Source: Subtercola boreus
GTDB taxonomy: Bacteria > Actinomycetota > Actinomycetes > Actinomycetales > Microbacteriaceae
DNA: 64,000 bases
Assembly (NCBI RefSeq): GCF_003399625.1
Contig: NZ_NBXA01000026.1
Location: 310,001 to 374,000, forward strand
Reading direction: 5' to 3'
Shown here one piece after another: positions 16,860-25,272 of the stretch. The notes under the pieces are model-generated. The model saw nothing but the letters and a program-made list of their open reading frames with translations, was not told the DNA's origin and searched no databases. Numbering within the stretch: position 1 is the first letter of the stretch; every line of letters starts with the position of its first letter. Made by a program: the position numbers and the translations under genes.

Positions 16860-17252
16860 ATGACAGCTGAGATTCCCGCGGACTACGTCCGCCTGCTCGA
16901 AGACCCCAACTACGGCGCGCTCGGTACGGTTCGCCCCGACAACACCGTGCAGGTGAACCCGATGTGGTTCCTCTTCGATGGCGAGACGCTGCGCTTCACC
17001 CACACCACGAAGCGCGCGAAATACCGCAACCTCATGCAGAACCCCTCGATGAGCCTCGCGGTCATCGACCCGCAGAACCCGTTCCGCTACCTGGAGGTGC
17101 GCGGCCGGTTGTCCGAGGTCGTCCCCGACCCCACCGGCGCGTTCTATGTCGTGCTCGGCAAACGGTGTGGCAACCCCGAGCAGACGCCGCCGCCCGACTC
17201 GGCCGACCGCGTCGTCCTCGTGATGAGCATCGACCGAACGACCCAGCAGTAA
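16860..17252 (+). CDS. PPOX-class F420-dependent oxidoreductase
   Basis: A 130-residue split-barrel flavin/deazaflavin protein. Family features are LLEDPNYGALGTVRPDNTVQVNPMWFLFDGETLRF, the TTKRAKYRNLMQNPSMSLAVID segment that contacts the cofactor phosphate, and FRYLEVRGRLSEV. Such proteins reduce small molecules or biliverdin-type compounds with F420H2 or FMN. CAGTCT lies 6 bases before the ATG and may be a weak leaderless -10. It lies between an LLM oxidoreductase and an AlaRS-like gene on the same strand, 65 and 102 bases away. Confidence 0.88.
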   Translation: MTAEIPADYVRLLEDPNYGALGTVRPDNTVQVNPMWFLFDGETLRFTHTTKRAKYRNLMQNPSMSLAVIDPQNPFRYLEVRGRLSEVVPDPTGAFYVVLGKRCGNPEQTPPPDSADRVVLVMSIDRTTQQ

Positions 17253-17354
17253 CGAGGCACCTGCCGACACCGGCAACGACCGAGCACCAGCGGAGCCGCC
17301 CACGCTCGGTACGAACATCCTGCAGCGCATCACGACTACATCACGGGGGACCCC

Positions 17355-18770
17355 ATGGACGCACACGACATCCGAAACGCCTACCTGGCCTACCAACGCG
17401 ACCGGGGGCACGTGCAGATCGCGCGCGCGAACCTCGTGCCGCGGGGCGACGGCAGCACGCTCTTCACGGGCAGCGGCATGCAGGCCCTGCTCCCCTATCT
17501 GCTCGGCGAGCACCACCCCGACGGGATCCGGCTGACCGACAGCCAGCCGTGCCTCCGCGCCCAGGACATCGAGGAGGTCGGCGACAACCGCCACACCACG
17601 TTCTTCGAGATGCTCGGCAACTGGAGCCTCGGCGACTACTTCAAAGAGCACCAGATCCGCGCGTTCTTCACCTTCCTGGTGGATGTCGTCGGACTCGACC
17701 CGACGAAACTCGCAGTGAGCTGCTTCATCGGTGACGACCAGTACGGCATCCCGCGCGACGACGAGGCCGCCGCGATCTGGCAGGCCGTCTTCGCCGAACG
17801 CGGAATCGAGGCGGGTATCGCCGTCGTGGGCAGCCAGGCCGACGGGGATGCCCGTGGGGTCGAACCCGGCGAGAAGATCTTCTTCTACGATTCCGGCGAG
17901 AACTGGTGGAGCCGCGGCGGAAGCCTGCTCGGCACCCCGCTCGGCGACCCCTGCGGGCCCGACAGCGAGGTCTTCTACGACTTCGGCCCCGACCACCACG
18001 ACGCGAGCTTCGGCAAGGCGCACCCGGCGAGCGACAGCGGCCAGTTCATGGAGATCGGCAACCAGGTCTTCATGCAGTACCGCCGCGAGCAGAACGGCTC
18101 CTTCACCCCGCTCGACCAGCGGAACGTCGACTTCGGTGGGGGTTTGGAGCGCATCGCCGCCGCAGCCCTGGACACACCCGATGTGTATCGCATCAGCCTG
18201 CTGTGGCCGATTGTCCAGACGCTCGAGCGCCTGTCGGGCGCCTCGTACGAGGCCGATCCTAAGCCGTTCCGCATCATCGCCGACCACCTGCGGGGTGCCG
18301 TCTTCCTCGCGGTCGACGGCGTGCGGCCCTCCAACAAGGAGCAGGGTTACGTGATGCGCCGACTGCTTCGGCGCGCCATCCGCACCGCCTACTCGATCGA
18401 TCTGCGCGACACGTTCTTCGAGGGTGTGGTCGGCCAGATCGCCGACCTCTATGAGAACGACTACCCCGAGATCCGAACGTCGCGCGAGGAGATCGTGGCG
18501 GTGTTGCTGCGGGAGGAGAAGTCGTTCCGGCGCACCCTCGAGGCAGGTCTCCGGATGATCGGGGGGTTCTCCGGGCGCACTCTGACGGGCGAAGACATCT
18601 TCCGGCTCTCCGACACCAACGGTTTTCCGAGGGAACTCAGCATCGAAGAGGCCGAGCGACTCGGCATCCCCGTCGAGGAGCGCTGGGCGGAGGGCTACGA
18701 CGCAGCACTCCGGGTGCAGCAGGAGCGTTCGCGGGGCGCTTCGCACCTCGGCGCGGCCGACCCCGCTTAG
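17355..18770 (+). CDS. alanyl-tRNA synthetase-like protein without editing domain
   Basis: A 471-residue protein that lines up with the N-terminal half of alanyl-tRNA synthetase. Motif 2 (FFEMLGNWSLGDYFK, residues 83-97) and motif 3 (GGGLERIA, 261-268) of the class II catalytic core are present, followed by the tRNA-recognition helices (FRIIADHLRGAVFLAVDGV, YVMRRLLRRAIR) and DTNGFP. It ends where the editing domain would begin, so it has neither the editing HxxxH site nor DHHA1. Normal bacterial AlaRS has about 875 residues. It is probably a paralogue with a side function (amino-acid activation or tRNA-dependent chemistry); a degraded copy is unlikely since the frame is intact. GGGGGA precedes the ATG. 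Confidence 0.88.
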   Translation: MDAHDIRNAYLAYQRDRGHVQIARANLVPRGDGSTLFTGSGMQALLPYLLGEHHPDGIRLTDSQPCLRAQDIEEVGDNRHTTFFEMLGNWSLGDYFKEHQIRAFFTFLVDVVGLDPTKLAVSCFIGDDQYGIPRDDEAAAIWQAVFAERGIEAGIAVVGSQADGDARGVEPGEKIFFYDSGENWWSRGGSLLGTPLGDPCGPDSEVFYDFGPDHHDASFGKAHPASDSGQFMEIGNQVFMQYRREQNGSFTPLDQRNVDFGGGLERIAAAALDTPDVYRISLLWPIVQTLERLSGASYEADPKPFRIIADHLRGAVFLAVDGVRPSNKEQGYVMRRLLRRAIRTAYSIDLRDTFFEGVVGQIADLYENDYPEIRTSREEIVAVLLREEKSFRRTLEAGLRMIGGFSGRTLTGEDIFRLSDTNGFPRELSIEEAERLGIPVEERWAEGYDAALRVQQERSRGASHLGAADPA

Positions 18771-18894
18771 CGCCGCCACCACGCCCGGGAGGAGGTGGGG
18801 CGATCCTCCGCCGTATTCGCGTCGGTTGGGCTGAGCTCCTCCCGAACGAGCGGTCCCTTGCCTATCCCGGCGGGCGGAGCGCGGCGCGGCGGCG

Positions 18895-19584
18895 TCAGTC
18901 CGCGAAGAGGCCGCCGAGCGCGGTGTTCGCGGGGTCGTTCCGGAGCGCGTCGAGGGCGCGGGCGTACACGCCCCGCTTGATCGCGCGGAGGGTGGCCGCG
19001 TCCTTGCCGACGAGCGAGGCGGCCAGCGCAATAGCGCGGTCGGTGACGGCGTCGGCCGGGGCGATCTCATCGACGATGCCGGCTCGGAGGGCATCCGGAG
19101 CCGTGTACCGCGTTCCGAACAGCATCGCGTCACGGGCCGCCTGCGGGGTGAGCTTTCCCGCAACGAGGTCGGCCATGCCCGGCGTGAATGGCACGGTGAT
19201 GTCGATCTCGGGAAAGCACAGGAAGCCGCGATCCTCCCGCATGATGCGGTAGTCGTGGGCGATCGCGAGCATGGCGCCGGCCGCGTAGCAGTGACCCTGG
19301 ATCGCGGCGACGGTCGGCAGGCTCGACTCGAGGGCGCGGGCGAAGAGTTCGTGTACGTCGCCGAGGAGAGCGGCCGCTTCGGCGCGATGGGTGGTGATCC
19401 AGTCGAGGTCGAGGCCGTTGGAGAAGAACTTGCCGGTGCCCGAGGTCACGAGAGCAGCGGGGCCGGGCGCGGACTCCGCCTCGTCGAGCAGCCTGAGGTA
19501 GTCCCCCACCCAGCCCGGATTGAAGCGGTTCTCGGTCTCGTCGAGGCGGATGACGAACACCTCGCCGATGCGTTCGAGCTTCAT
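18895..19584 (-). CDS. enoyl-CoA hydratase/isomerase family protein
   Basis: A 229-residue crotonase-fold protein, slightly shorter than the usual 250-260. Features are VTSGTGKFFSNGLDL (acyl-CoA binding), AAIQGHCYAAGAMLAIAHDYRIM with the oxyanion-hole segment, and FPEIDITVPFTPGMADLVAGKL. The usual catalytic Glu pair of hydratases is not obvious, so isomerase or another CoA chemistry is possible. Start taken at 19584 because AAGGGGA lies 6 bases upstream; the frame is open to 19614. Single-gene unit; 120 bases downstream hold no recognisable feature apart from GC-rich sequence. Confidence 0.85.
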   Translation of the reverse strand: MKLERIGEVFVIRLDETENRFNPGWVGDYLRLLDEAESAPGPAALVTSGTGKFFSNGLDLDWITTHRAEAAALLGDVHELFARALESSLPTVAAIQGHCYAAGAMLAIAHDYRIMREDRGFLCFPEIDITVPFTPGMADLVAGKLTPQAARDAMLFGTRYTAPDALRAGIVDEIAPADAVTDRAIALAASLVGKDAATLRAIKRGVYARALDALRNDPANTALGGLFAD

Positions 19585-19704
19585 GGCATTCCCCTTGTCG
19601 ACGGTGTCCGTCATGCAACCGTAGCGGCTGCCTTCGGCTCGCGGATGCCCGGCTGCACCATCTCACCGCACCCTCCTTCGCGGCCCGCGACCCCGCGAGC
19701 CCGG

Positions 19705-20676
19705 TTACGCCTTGGCGAACTGCTCGGCGTCGAACTGCGGGTCGGAGGCGCCGGGCGCGAGCGGTTCCGCCGCCTGCTTCTCGGAGCGCACGAATCCGAT
19801 GCCGACCAGAATGAGCGCGCCGCCGATCAGCTGCCCCACCGAGAGGGCTTCGCCGAGCAGGAGCCAGGCGTAGAACGTGGCGGCGACCACCTCGAGCAAC
19901 CCGACGAACGACGCCAGGCGGGAGCCGAGCATCCCACTCGCCGCAATGCTCGTCGCGTAGGCGATCGCGGTGCTGATGACGCCGACGATGAGCAGCGGAA
20001 TCCACCAGGGCGCTTCACCGCCGAGCAGGCCGACCTGGCCGAAGGTGGCCGTGAACGGCACGGCGCCGGTGAGACCGACCGCCCCGAGCACGACTCCGCC
20101 GAGGAGCAGCCCGAATCCGGCGAGCGCCACTGCGGGCAGGCCGTCAGCGGGTCGGGCGGCGATCACGTAGTAGAGGGCGCAGCCGACCATGGCGATGAGG
20201 GCGAAGATGATCCCCAGGGCATCCATCGGCCCGCCGCCGCCCGGCGAGACCACGAGTACGAGACCGACCAGCGCGATCACCGATCCGATGAGAACGACAA
20301 CCTTGGGCCGGCGGCGGGTGATGACCCAGACGCTCGCGACCAGGAGCAGGGGCGCCATGTACTCGACCAGGATGCCCGTGCCGACCGGAATGCGCTGGAT
20401 GGCCGCGAAGTAGACCAACTGGGTGCCGGCGACGCCCACCAGTGCCATCGCGAGTACCCGCCAGCGGCCGCGCCAGAGCGCCGACCAGCGTCCGCGAAGT
20501 GAGAGGAGAGCGAAGGGAAGGAGAACGATTCCGCCGATCAGGGCACGCACGGTCACGGCGGCGGCCGGGCTCCAGCCCGCCTCGAGCAGCGGTTTGATGA
20601 AAGCCCCGGATGCTCCGAATGTGGCCGCGGCGAGGATCGCGACAGCGAGCCCCTTCGACATCGACGTCTTCGCCAT
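19705..20676 (-). CDS. EamA/RhaT-family transporter
   Basis: A 323-residue ten-helix exporter of the drug/metabolite transporter superfamily, with two EamA repeats (about residues 5-140 and 155-290). Typical features are ATFGASGAFIKPLLEAGWSP, RALIGGIVLLPFALL, and IPVGTGILVEYMAPLLLVAS. It probably exports amino acids or other metabolites; the substrate cannot be read. Start chosen at 20676, 6 bases after GTGAGG; upstream ATG (20682) and GTG (20688) are alternatives. It diverges from a CGNR zinc-finger protein that could regulate it. Confidence 0.88.
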   Translation of the reverse strand: MAKTSMSKGLAVAILAAATFGASGAFIKPLLEAGWSPAAAVTVRALIGGIVLLPFALLSLRGRWSALWRGRWRVLAMALVGVAGTQLVYFAAIQRIPVGTGILVEYMAPLLLVASVWVITRRRPKVVVLIGSVIALVGLVLVVSPGGGGPMDALGIIFALIAMVGCALYYVIAARPADGLPAVALAGFGLLLGGVVLGAVGLTGAVPFTATFGQVGLLGGEAPWWIPLLIVGVISTAIAYATSIAASGMLGSRLASFVGLLEVVAATFYAWLLLGEALSVGQLIGGALILVGIGFVRSEKQAAEPLAPGASDPQFDAEQFAKA

Positions 20677-20747
20677 GCTCATCCTCACCGCTCTTCTCGC
20701 TCACACCCTCTTCATGACGCTAGTGTTGCTCACAGTAAGGAGTCAAA

Positions 20748-21299
20748 TTGCATTTTGCCCCTGACACCGAAGACACTCTGAGCTTCGCGGTCGACGTCAT
20801 GAACACTGTCGCTGGCGCGACGAAGAGCGGCCTCGACGAGCTCGCAACACCCCTCCAGCTCGGCACCATCCTGACCTCCTGGCAGTACACCGGCCGCATC
20901 GACCTCGACGACCTCGAGCTCGCGGAGGTGCGCGCCACACGCGCCAGGCTCCGCCGGGTCTGGATGCTCGCCCGCACCGACGCGGTCACAGAAGTGAACG
21001 CGATGCTCTCCGACGCGCGCGCACTCCCGCAGCTCGTGCGGCACGACACGCTCGACTGGCACCTGCACGCCACGGACCCCGAGGCGCCCCTGGCCGAGCG
21101 AATCCGGGTGGAGGTCGCACTGGCTCTCGTCGACGTGATCCGCTCGAACGAGAACGGGCGGCTGCGGGCGTGCGCTGCCGACGATTGCGATGGGCTGCTG
21201 CTCGACCTGTCGCGGAACGGTTCGAAGCGCTTCTGCAGCGTGCGCTGCGGCAACCGGATGAACATGGTGGCGTTCCGCGGGCGCGCCGCCGACGCGTAG
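20748..21299 (+). CDS. CGNR zinc-finger protein (possible regulator)
   Basis: A 183-residue protein with an N-terminal ABATE-type helical domain (residues 5-130) and a C-terminal CGNR zinc finger (C-AADDC-DGLLLDLSRNGSKRFCSVRCGNR). Members are usually transcription regulators that bind a stress-related ligand through the ABATE domain. The start is an unusual TTG, supported by AAGGAG 6 bases upstream. It diverges from the EamA exporter with a 71-base gap, so control of that exporter is likely. Confidence 0.88.
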   Translation: MHFAPDTEDTLSFAVDVMNTVAGATKSGLDELATPLQLGTILTSWQYTGRIDLDDLELAEVRATRARLRRVWMLARTDAVTEVNAMLSDARALPQLVRHDTLDWHLHATDPEAPLAERIRVEVALALVDVIRSNENGRLRACAADDCDGLLLDLSRNGSKRFCSVRCGNRMNMVAFRGRAADA

Positions 21300-21310
21300 C
21301 GCCCCGGGAC

Positions 21311-21718
21311 TCACGCGCGGAACGCGCTCCGTACGAGGTCGAGCGCCTCGTCGGCGTCGAAGCCCAGGTGCCGGGCCCTCTGGGCGAAGGCGAGGGCCGC
21401 CGCGTGGCCCTCGCGCATCCGCGGGTCGCCCGATGCAGCCACGAAGGATCCGCTGCGGCCCCGGGTCTCGATGATGCCGTCCGCCTCGAGTTCGCGGTAG
21501 CTCCGCGCCACGGTGTTCACGGCCACCCCGAGCTCCTCGGCGAGGGCGCGCACCGTGGGGAGCTTGGATCCGGGAACCAGGATGCCCGACTGCACAGCCT
21601 CGGCGACCTGGCGTCGCACCTGCTCGAACGGCGGCTCCGAACCGGACGCATCGAGGCGCACCGCGAACCCGCCCCGCCCACCCGACTCTGCACCCGAAGG
21701 CCCGCCCGACTCTGCCAT
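21311..21718 (-). CDS. GntR-family regulator (YtrA-like)
   Basis: A 135-residue protein made of a GntR winged helix (PPFEQVRRQVAEAVQSGIL, LPTVRALAEELGVAVNTVARSYRELEADGIIETRGRSGSFV) and a short C-terminal helical tail, as in the YtrA subgroup that lacks a ligand domain. The start at 21718 is backed by TACCGT 6 bases upstream (revcomp 21725-21730), a leaderless layout. The bases before it (about 21738-21795) hold three GC-rich copies of a 17-19-base unit. YtrA-type regulators often control ABC exporters, but none is adjacent; its target is unknown. Confidence 0.88.
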   Translation of the reverse strand: MAESGGPSGAESGGRGGFAVRLDASGSEPPFEQVRRQVAEAVQSGILVPGSKLPTVRALAEELGVAVNTVARSYRELEADGIIETRGRSGSFVAASGDPRMREGHAAALAFAQRARHLGFDADEALDLVRSAFRA

Positions 21719-21863
21719 GCCGACACGGTACCGCACCGCCGCCGGCGTGCACCGACACCCCGGCGGGCACCGACCCCCCGGCCGGCACCCAGAGAAGTCC
21801 GGGGGCGCCTGGCTGGAGGGTCGAACGGGAATAGCCACACACCCCCGTGCTGTTACTTCTCAC

Positions 21864-22514
21864 ATGACAACAATCGGAATCATCGGAGCAGGACACATCG
21901 GCAGCCAGGTCGCACGCGCGGCGATCGCGGCAGGCTACGACATCGTGATCAGCAACTCGCGCGGTCCGGAGACGCTCGCCGACCTCGTGGCCGACCTCGG
22001 CCCGAAGGCCCGCGCCTCCACCGCCGCGGAAGCCGCCGAGGCCGGCGACTTCGCCGTCGTGACGGTTCCACTGAAGGCCTACGAGTCCGTGCCCGTCGCA
22101 CCGCTCGCCGGCAAGATCGTGATCGACACGAACAACTACTACTTCGAACGCGACGGCCGCATCGCCGCCCTCGACAACGGCCTCGACACCGTCTCCAGCA
22201 TGCTGCAGCGGCACCTGTCCGACAGCAAGGTCGCCAAGGGGTTCAACCACATCAAGTCGGATGACATCACCACCGACGGCACACCGGCCGGCACCGAGAA
22301 CCGCCGTGCACTCGCGACCGCAAGCGATTTCGAGGAGGCCGCCGAGCTCGTGACGAACCTCTACGACGAGCTCGGCTTCGACACCGTGAACGTCGGCCCG
22401 CTCTCGGAGAGCTGGCGGGTCGAGCGCGACCAGCCCGCGTACGTGGTGCGCCAGAACAGGCACGAGCTGGTCGAGAACCTGACCAAGGGCGTGCGCGCGA
22501 CCGCGACGGCCTGA
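21864..22514 (+). CDS. NADPH-dependent F420 reductase-like protein
   Basis: A 216-residue Rossmann-fold protein. GIIGAGHIGSQVAR at residues 4-17 is the dinucleotide-binding loop, SNSRGPETL follows as the NADP phosphate site, and VVTVPLKAYESVP, VIDTNNYYFERDG and KGFNHIKSDD fit the NADP/F420 oxidoreductase coenzyme-F420-binding family. It probably moves hydride between NADP and F420 or a related small substrate. No ribosome site is clear before the ATG. It diverges from the GntR regulator across about 145 bases. F420-type enzymes at 15763 and 16860 fit this call. Confidence 0.82.
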   Translation: MTTIGIIGAGHIGSQVARAAIAAGYDIVISNSRGPETLADLVADLGPKARASTAAEAAEAGDFAVVTVPLKAYESVPVAPLAGKIVIDTNNYYFERDGRIAALDNGLDTVSSMLQRHLSDSKVAKGFNHIKSDDITTDGTPAGTENRRALATASDFEEAAELVTNLYDELGFDTVNVGPLSESWRVERDQPAYVVRQNRHELVENLTKGVRATATA

Positions 22515-22524
22515 TCCGTTCGGA

Positions 22525-23553
22525 TCACGCTTCGACTGGCGGGTGCCCCGGTGACGGGGTGCCCGCCTTCTGCGTCGGCAACGGCTCCGGATGCCCACCA
22601 GCACTCCCCGCGCGCGGCACCGGATGACCAACCGCATTCCCCGCTCGCGGCTCCGGATGCACGTCCGCACTGCCCTCGCGCGGCACCGGATGCCCGGCGC
22701 GCCCACCCCGGCTCACGGCCACCACCCCCACTATGACGATCACCCCGCCGGCCATCTCGACCACCGTCGGCACCTCGCCGAGCCAGAGGTACGCGATCAG
22801 CACCGCGACCGGCGGCACGAGGTAAAGCAGCGACGTCGACGTGACGACGGGGAGCCGCGCCACGGCGTAGCCCCACAGCACGAACCCGAGCGCCGACGGG
22901 AAGACACCGAGGTACCCGGCCGCTAGCCATGCCCCCGGTGCCGCCGAGCTGAGTTGCTGCCAGCCGAGGGGAACGAAGGGCAGCGTCATGATGGTTCCGG
23001 CGACCATCGCGTAGGTCGCGACCTCGAGCCCGGAATAGCGGCGCAGCAGCGGCTTGGTGAGCGGGTGGTAGATGCCCTGCACGAGCATGGCGCCCACGAC
23101 GATCCAGACCGATGCCGAGAGGCTGACCCCCGCCCGCGAGAGGCAGACCAGCAGAACGCCGGCCAGGGCGATCGCGCTGCCGATCATCCGGAGCGCCGTC
23201 AACCGTTCTCCGAACAGCACGGCTGCCAGCGCCGCCGAGACGAGGGGCGCGGCCACCACGATGATGCTGGCGGTTCCCGCGGGAACCGTGTGCTCGCCGG
23301 CGTTCAGCAGCAGTTGGTACGCGGTCATCCCGAAGAATGCGCTGGCGACGATCAGGGGAAGGTCGCGCCGAAGGGGCAGCCGGACCGCCATCAGCGGCGC
23401 CACGACCAGCAACACGGCGGCGGCGATCACGAGACGCGCGGCCGAGAGTCCCACCACTCCGAGCTCGGGGGTAGCGACCTGGATGGCGGGGAAGGCGCTC
23501 GCCCAGAGAACGACCACCGCCAGCCCCGCACCCACCACCTTCGCTGCTGTCAT
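22525..23553 (-). CDS. EamA-family transporter with repetitive C-terminal tail
   Basis: A 342-residue exporter of the drug/metabolite transporter group. Two five-helix EamA repeats cover residues 1-280 (VVVLWASAFPAIQVATPELG, LLLNAGEHTVPAGTASIIVV, YLVPPVAVLIAYLWLGE). The last 55 residues, after the final helix, are an unusual soluble tail of 11-residue repeats beginning HPxPR. Start placed at 23553; an ATG at 23589 is possible. It diverges from the LysR gene, with a palindrome between them (23605-23621), so the LysR protein probably controls this exporter. Confidence 0.85.
   Translation of the reverse strand: MTAAKVVGAGLAVVVLWASAFPAIQVATPELGVVGLSAARLVIAAAVLLVVAPLMAVRLPLRRDLPLIVASAFFGMTAYQLLLNAGEHTVPAGTASIIVVAAPLVSAALAAVLFGERLTALRMIGSAIALAGVLLVCLSRAGVSLSASVWIVVGAMLVQGIYHPLTKPLLRRYSGLEVATYAMVAGTIMTLPFVPLGWQQLSSAAPGAWLAAGYLGVFPSALGFVLWGYAVARLPVVTSTSLLYLVPPVAVLIAYLWLGEVPTVVEMAGGVIVIVGVVAVSRGGRAGHPVPREGSADVHPEPRAGNAVGHPVPRAGSAGGHPEPLPTQKAGTPSPGHPPVEA
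22585..22700. repeat. 33-bp tandem repeat coding an HPxPR tail
   Basis: About three and a half in-frame copies of a 33-base unit encode HPVPREGSADV, HPEPRAGNAVG, HPVPRAGSAGG and HPEPLP at the C-terminus of the EamA transporter. Copies differ by several substitutions, mostly conserving the HPxPR core. The period is a multiple of three, so copy-number change would not break the frame. Confidence 0.75.
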
Positions 23554-23604
23554 GATCCGATTCTGCTCGACCGCATCACTCAGCACCATTTACTTTTCGT
23601 TCAC

Positions 23605-23621
23605 TCAATCGTAATGATTGA
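23605..23621. promoter_or_regulatory. palindromic operator between LysR and EamA genes
   Basis: TCAATC-GTAAT-GATTGA is a perfect 6-base inverted repeat with a 5-base spacer. It lies in the 67-base gap between the divergent genes and touches the LysR start codon. LysR-type regulators bind interrupted T-n11-A palindromes; TCAATCGTAATGATTGA satisfies this (T23605 ... A23621 with nested T/A pairs). The AT-rich composition stands out from its surroundings. Confidence 0.6.
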
Positions 23622-24655
23622 TGATGCTCGATGTCAGAAAGCTCCGGATGCTCGCAGAACTCGACGAGCGAGGCACGATCGCGGCCGTCGCAGACGCCCT
23701 GCACCTGACCGCGCCCGGCATCTCGATGCAGCTCGCGGCGCTCGAACGGGACGTCGGCGTGCAGCTGACCGAGCGGCACGGACGACGAATCCTGGTGACC
23801 CCCGCCGGACGGGTGCTGGCCCGGCACGCTCGCGACATCGGCGACCTGCTCGCCGTGGCCGAGATGGAGGCCTCAGCGCTCCGGGAGGGCTCCCGCGGAA
23901 CGTACCGGATCGGCGCGTTCCCGACGGCGGCCCGCAGCTATGTCGCCGAGGCATGGCGCGCGCTGGCCGAGGCGGCCGAGCCGGCCAAGCCCACGAAGAG
24001 GGCCGAGCCGGCCGAGCCGGGCATCCAGCTCCGCCTCACCGAGAGTGAACCGTCGATCTCCCTGCCCGCGCTGGCGGCCGGGGAGGTGGAGCTTGCGGTG
24101 ACGCACTCGTACTCGAACATGCCGCCGCTCACGTCTGAGGGCCTCATCAGCACGCCGCTCGGCAGCGAACACGTCGTGCTTGCTTTGCGCTCAGACGACC
24201 GGATGCTCGGGGGAACCGAACCGGACGCCACCGCAACGTCAGCAGCACCAACACCCGCCACAGCACCAGCCCCCGTCGACCTCGCCGCCTTCGCCCGGCA
24301 CGACTGGGTTCTCCCGCACCGCGAATGGTCCTGCCGCGAAATGGTGGAACGCGCCTGCGGCATCGCCGGTTTCGAACCGCGGGCCGTCGCCTGGGCCACC
24401 GACTTCAGCGTGCAACTCTCGCTCGTCGCATCCGTCGGAGCCGTCGCCCTCATCCCCCGCCTCGGCGTCGCCGCCCTGCCGCCGGGGGTGGTGATCCGGG
24501 AGCTCGACACCCCCGTGCTCCGACACCATTTCGCGGTCATCCGCCGCGCAGCATCCGCCGACCGGGGTCTTCGCCGGGTGCGAACGCAGCTGGAACGAAC
24601 GGCATCCACCCGGCTCGAGCCGGTAGGGTTTCAGCCCATGGGAGACTCCGAATGA
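23621..24655 (+). CDS. LysR-family transcription regulator
   Basis: A 344-residue LysR regulator. The N-terminal winged helix (LRMLAELDERGTIAAVADALHLTAPGISMQLAALERDVGVQLTERHGRR) is complete, followed by the effector domain (GTYRIGAFPTAARSYVAEAW). Two low-complexity linkers rich in Ala/Pro/Lys and Ala/Thr/Pro (about residues 120-130 and 198-215) lengthen the protein beyond the usual 300. Tandem ATGs at 23621 and 23624 (and TTG 23618) make the exact start uncertain. It diverges from an EamA exporter, as LysE/ArgP-type pairs do, and overlaps gntK by 4 bases. Confidence 0.9.
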   Translation: MMLDVRKLRMLAELDERGTIAAVADALHLTAPGISMQLAALERDVGVQLTERHGRRILVTPAGRVLARHARDIGDLLAVAEMEASALREGSRGTYRIGAFPTAARSYVAEAWRALAEAAEPAKPTKRAEPAEPGIQLRLTESEPSISLPALAAGEVELAVTHSYSNMPPLTSEGLISTPLGSEHVVLALRSDDRMLGGTEPDATATSAAPTPATAPAPVDLAAFARHDWVLPHREWSCREMVERACGIAGFEPRAVAWATDFSVQLSLVASVGAVALIPRLGVAALPPGVVIRELDTPVLRHHFAVIRRAASADRGLRRVRTQLERTASTRLEPVGFQPMGDSE

Positions 24656-25152
24656 CGCCGCTCATCGTTGTCGCGGGCGTGTCGGGCGCCGGCAAGTCGA
24701 CCATCGGTCTCGCCGTCGCAGAGCAGCTCGGTATCCCGTTCGCCGACGCCGATTCCCTGCACTCGGCCGAGAACGTCGCCAAGATGGCCGGCGGCACACC
24801 GCTCACCGACGAGGATCGCGCACCGTGGCTCGTGCGCATCGGGGTAGAACTGCAGCAGGGCCGCAACGACGGCCTCGTGCTGGCGTGCTCCGCCCTTCGC
24901 CGCCGTTACCGCGACACCATCAGGGAGGCCGCTCCCGACACCTTCTTCGTCACTCTGACCGGCTCGCGCAGCCTGCTCGAGAAACGCCTTGGCGCCCGCA
25001 CGAACCACTTCATGTCGGCCGCTCTCCTGGATTCCCAGCTCGCCGCCTTCGAGCCTCTGGACCCGGATGAACGGGGCATCAGCCTCTCGATCGACGCCGA
25101 CGTGCCGACCCTCGTTGCCCAGACCGTTGCGGCTGCCACGGCGTCGCGGTAA
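24652..25152 (+). CDS. gntK: gluconokinase
   Basis: Phosphorylates gluconate to 6-phosphogluconate for the pentose phosphate or Entner-Doudoroff route. The 166-residue length is standard. The P-loop GVSGAGKST is at residues 9-17, followed by FADADSLHSAENVAKMAGGTPLTDEDRAPWL and CSALRRRYRD, all typical of GntK. The ATG overlaps the LysR stop (ATGA), an unusual pairing since no gluconate permease is nearby. The bases from 25153 to 25254 hold nothing recognisable. Confidence 0.92.
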   Translation: MTPLIVVAGVSGAGKSTIGLAVAEQLGIPFADADSLHSAENVAKMAGGTPLTDEDRAPWLVRIGVELQQGRNDGLVLACSALRRRYRDTIREAAPDTFFVTLTGSRSLLEKRLGARTNHFMSAALLDSQLAAFEPLDPDERGISLSIDADVPTLVAQTVAAATASR

Positions 25153-25272
25153 CCACACGCACCGGCGGCAGCAACCGTCCATCATTCCACGGCAACCCAC
25201 GCCCGAGCGGCGGCAACCGGCGCCCTCCGCAAGGGGTGCCGCCATCCCAGCGCGCGCGGCTACGCTCGGGGC

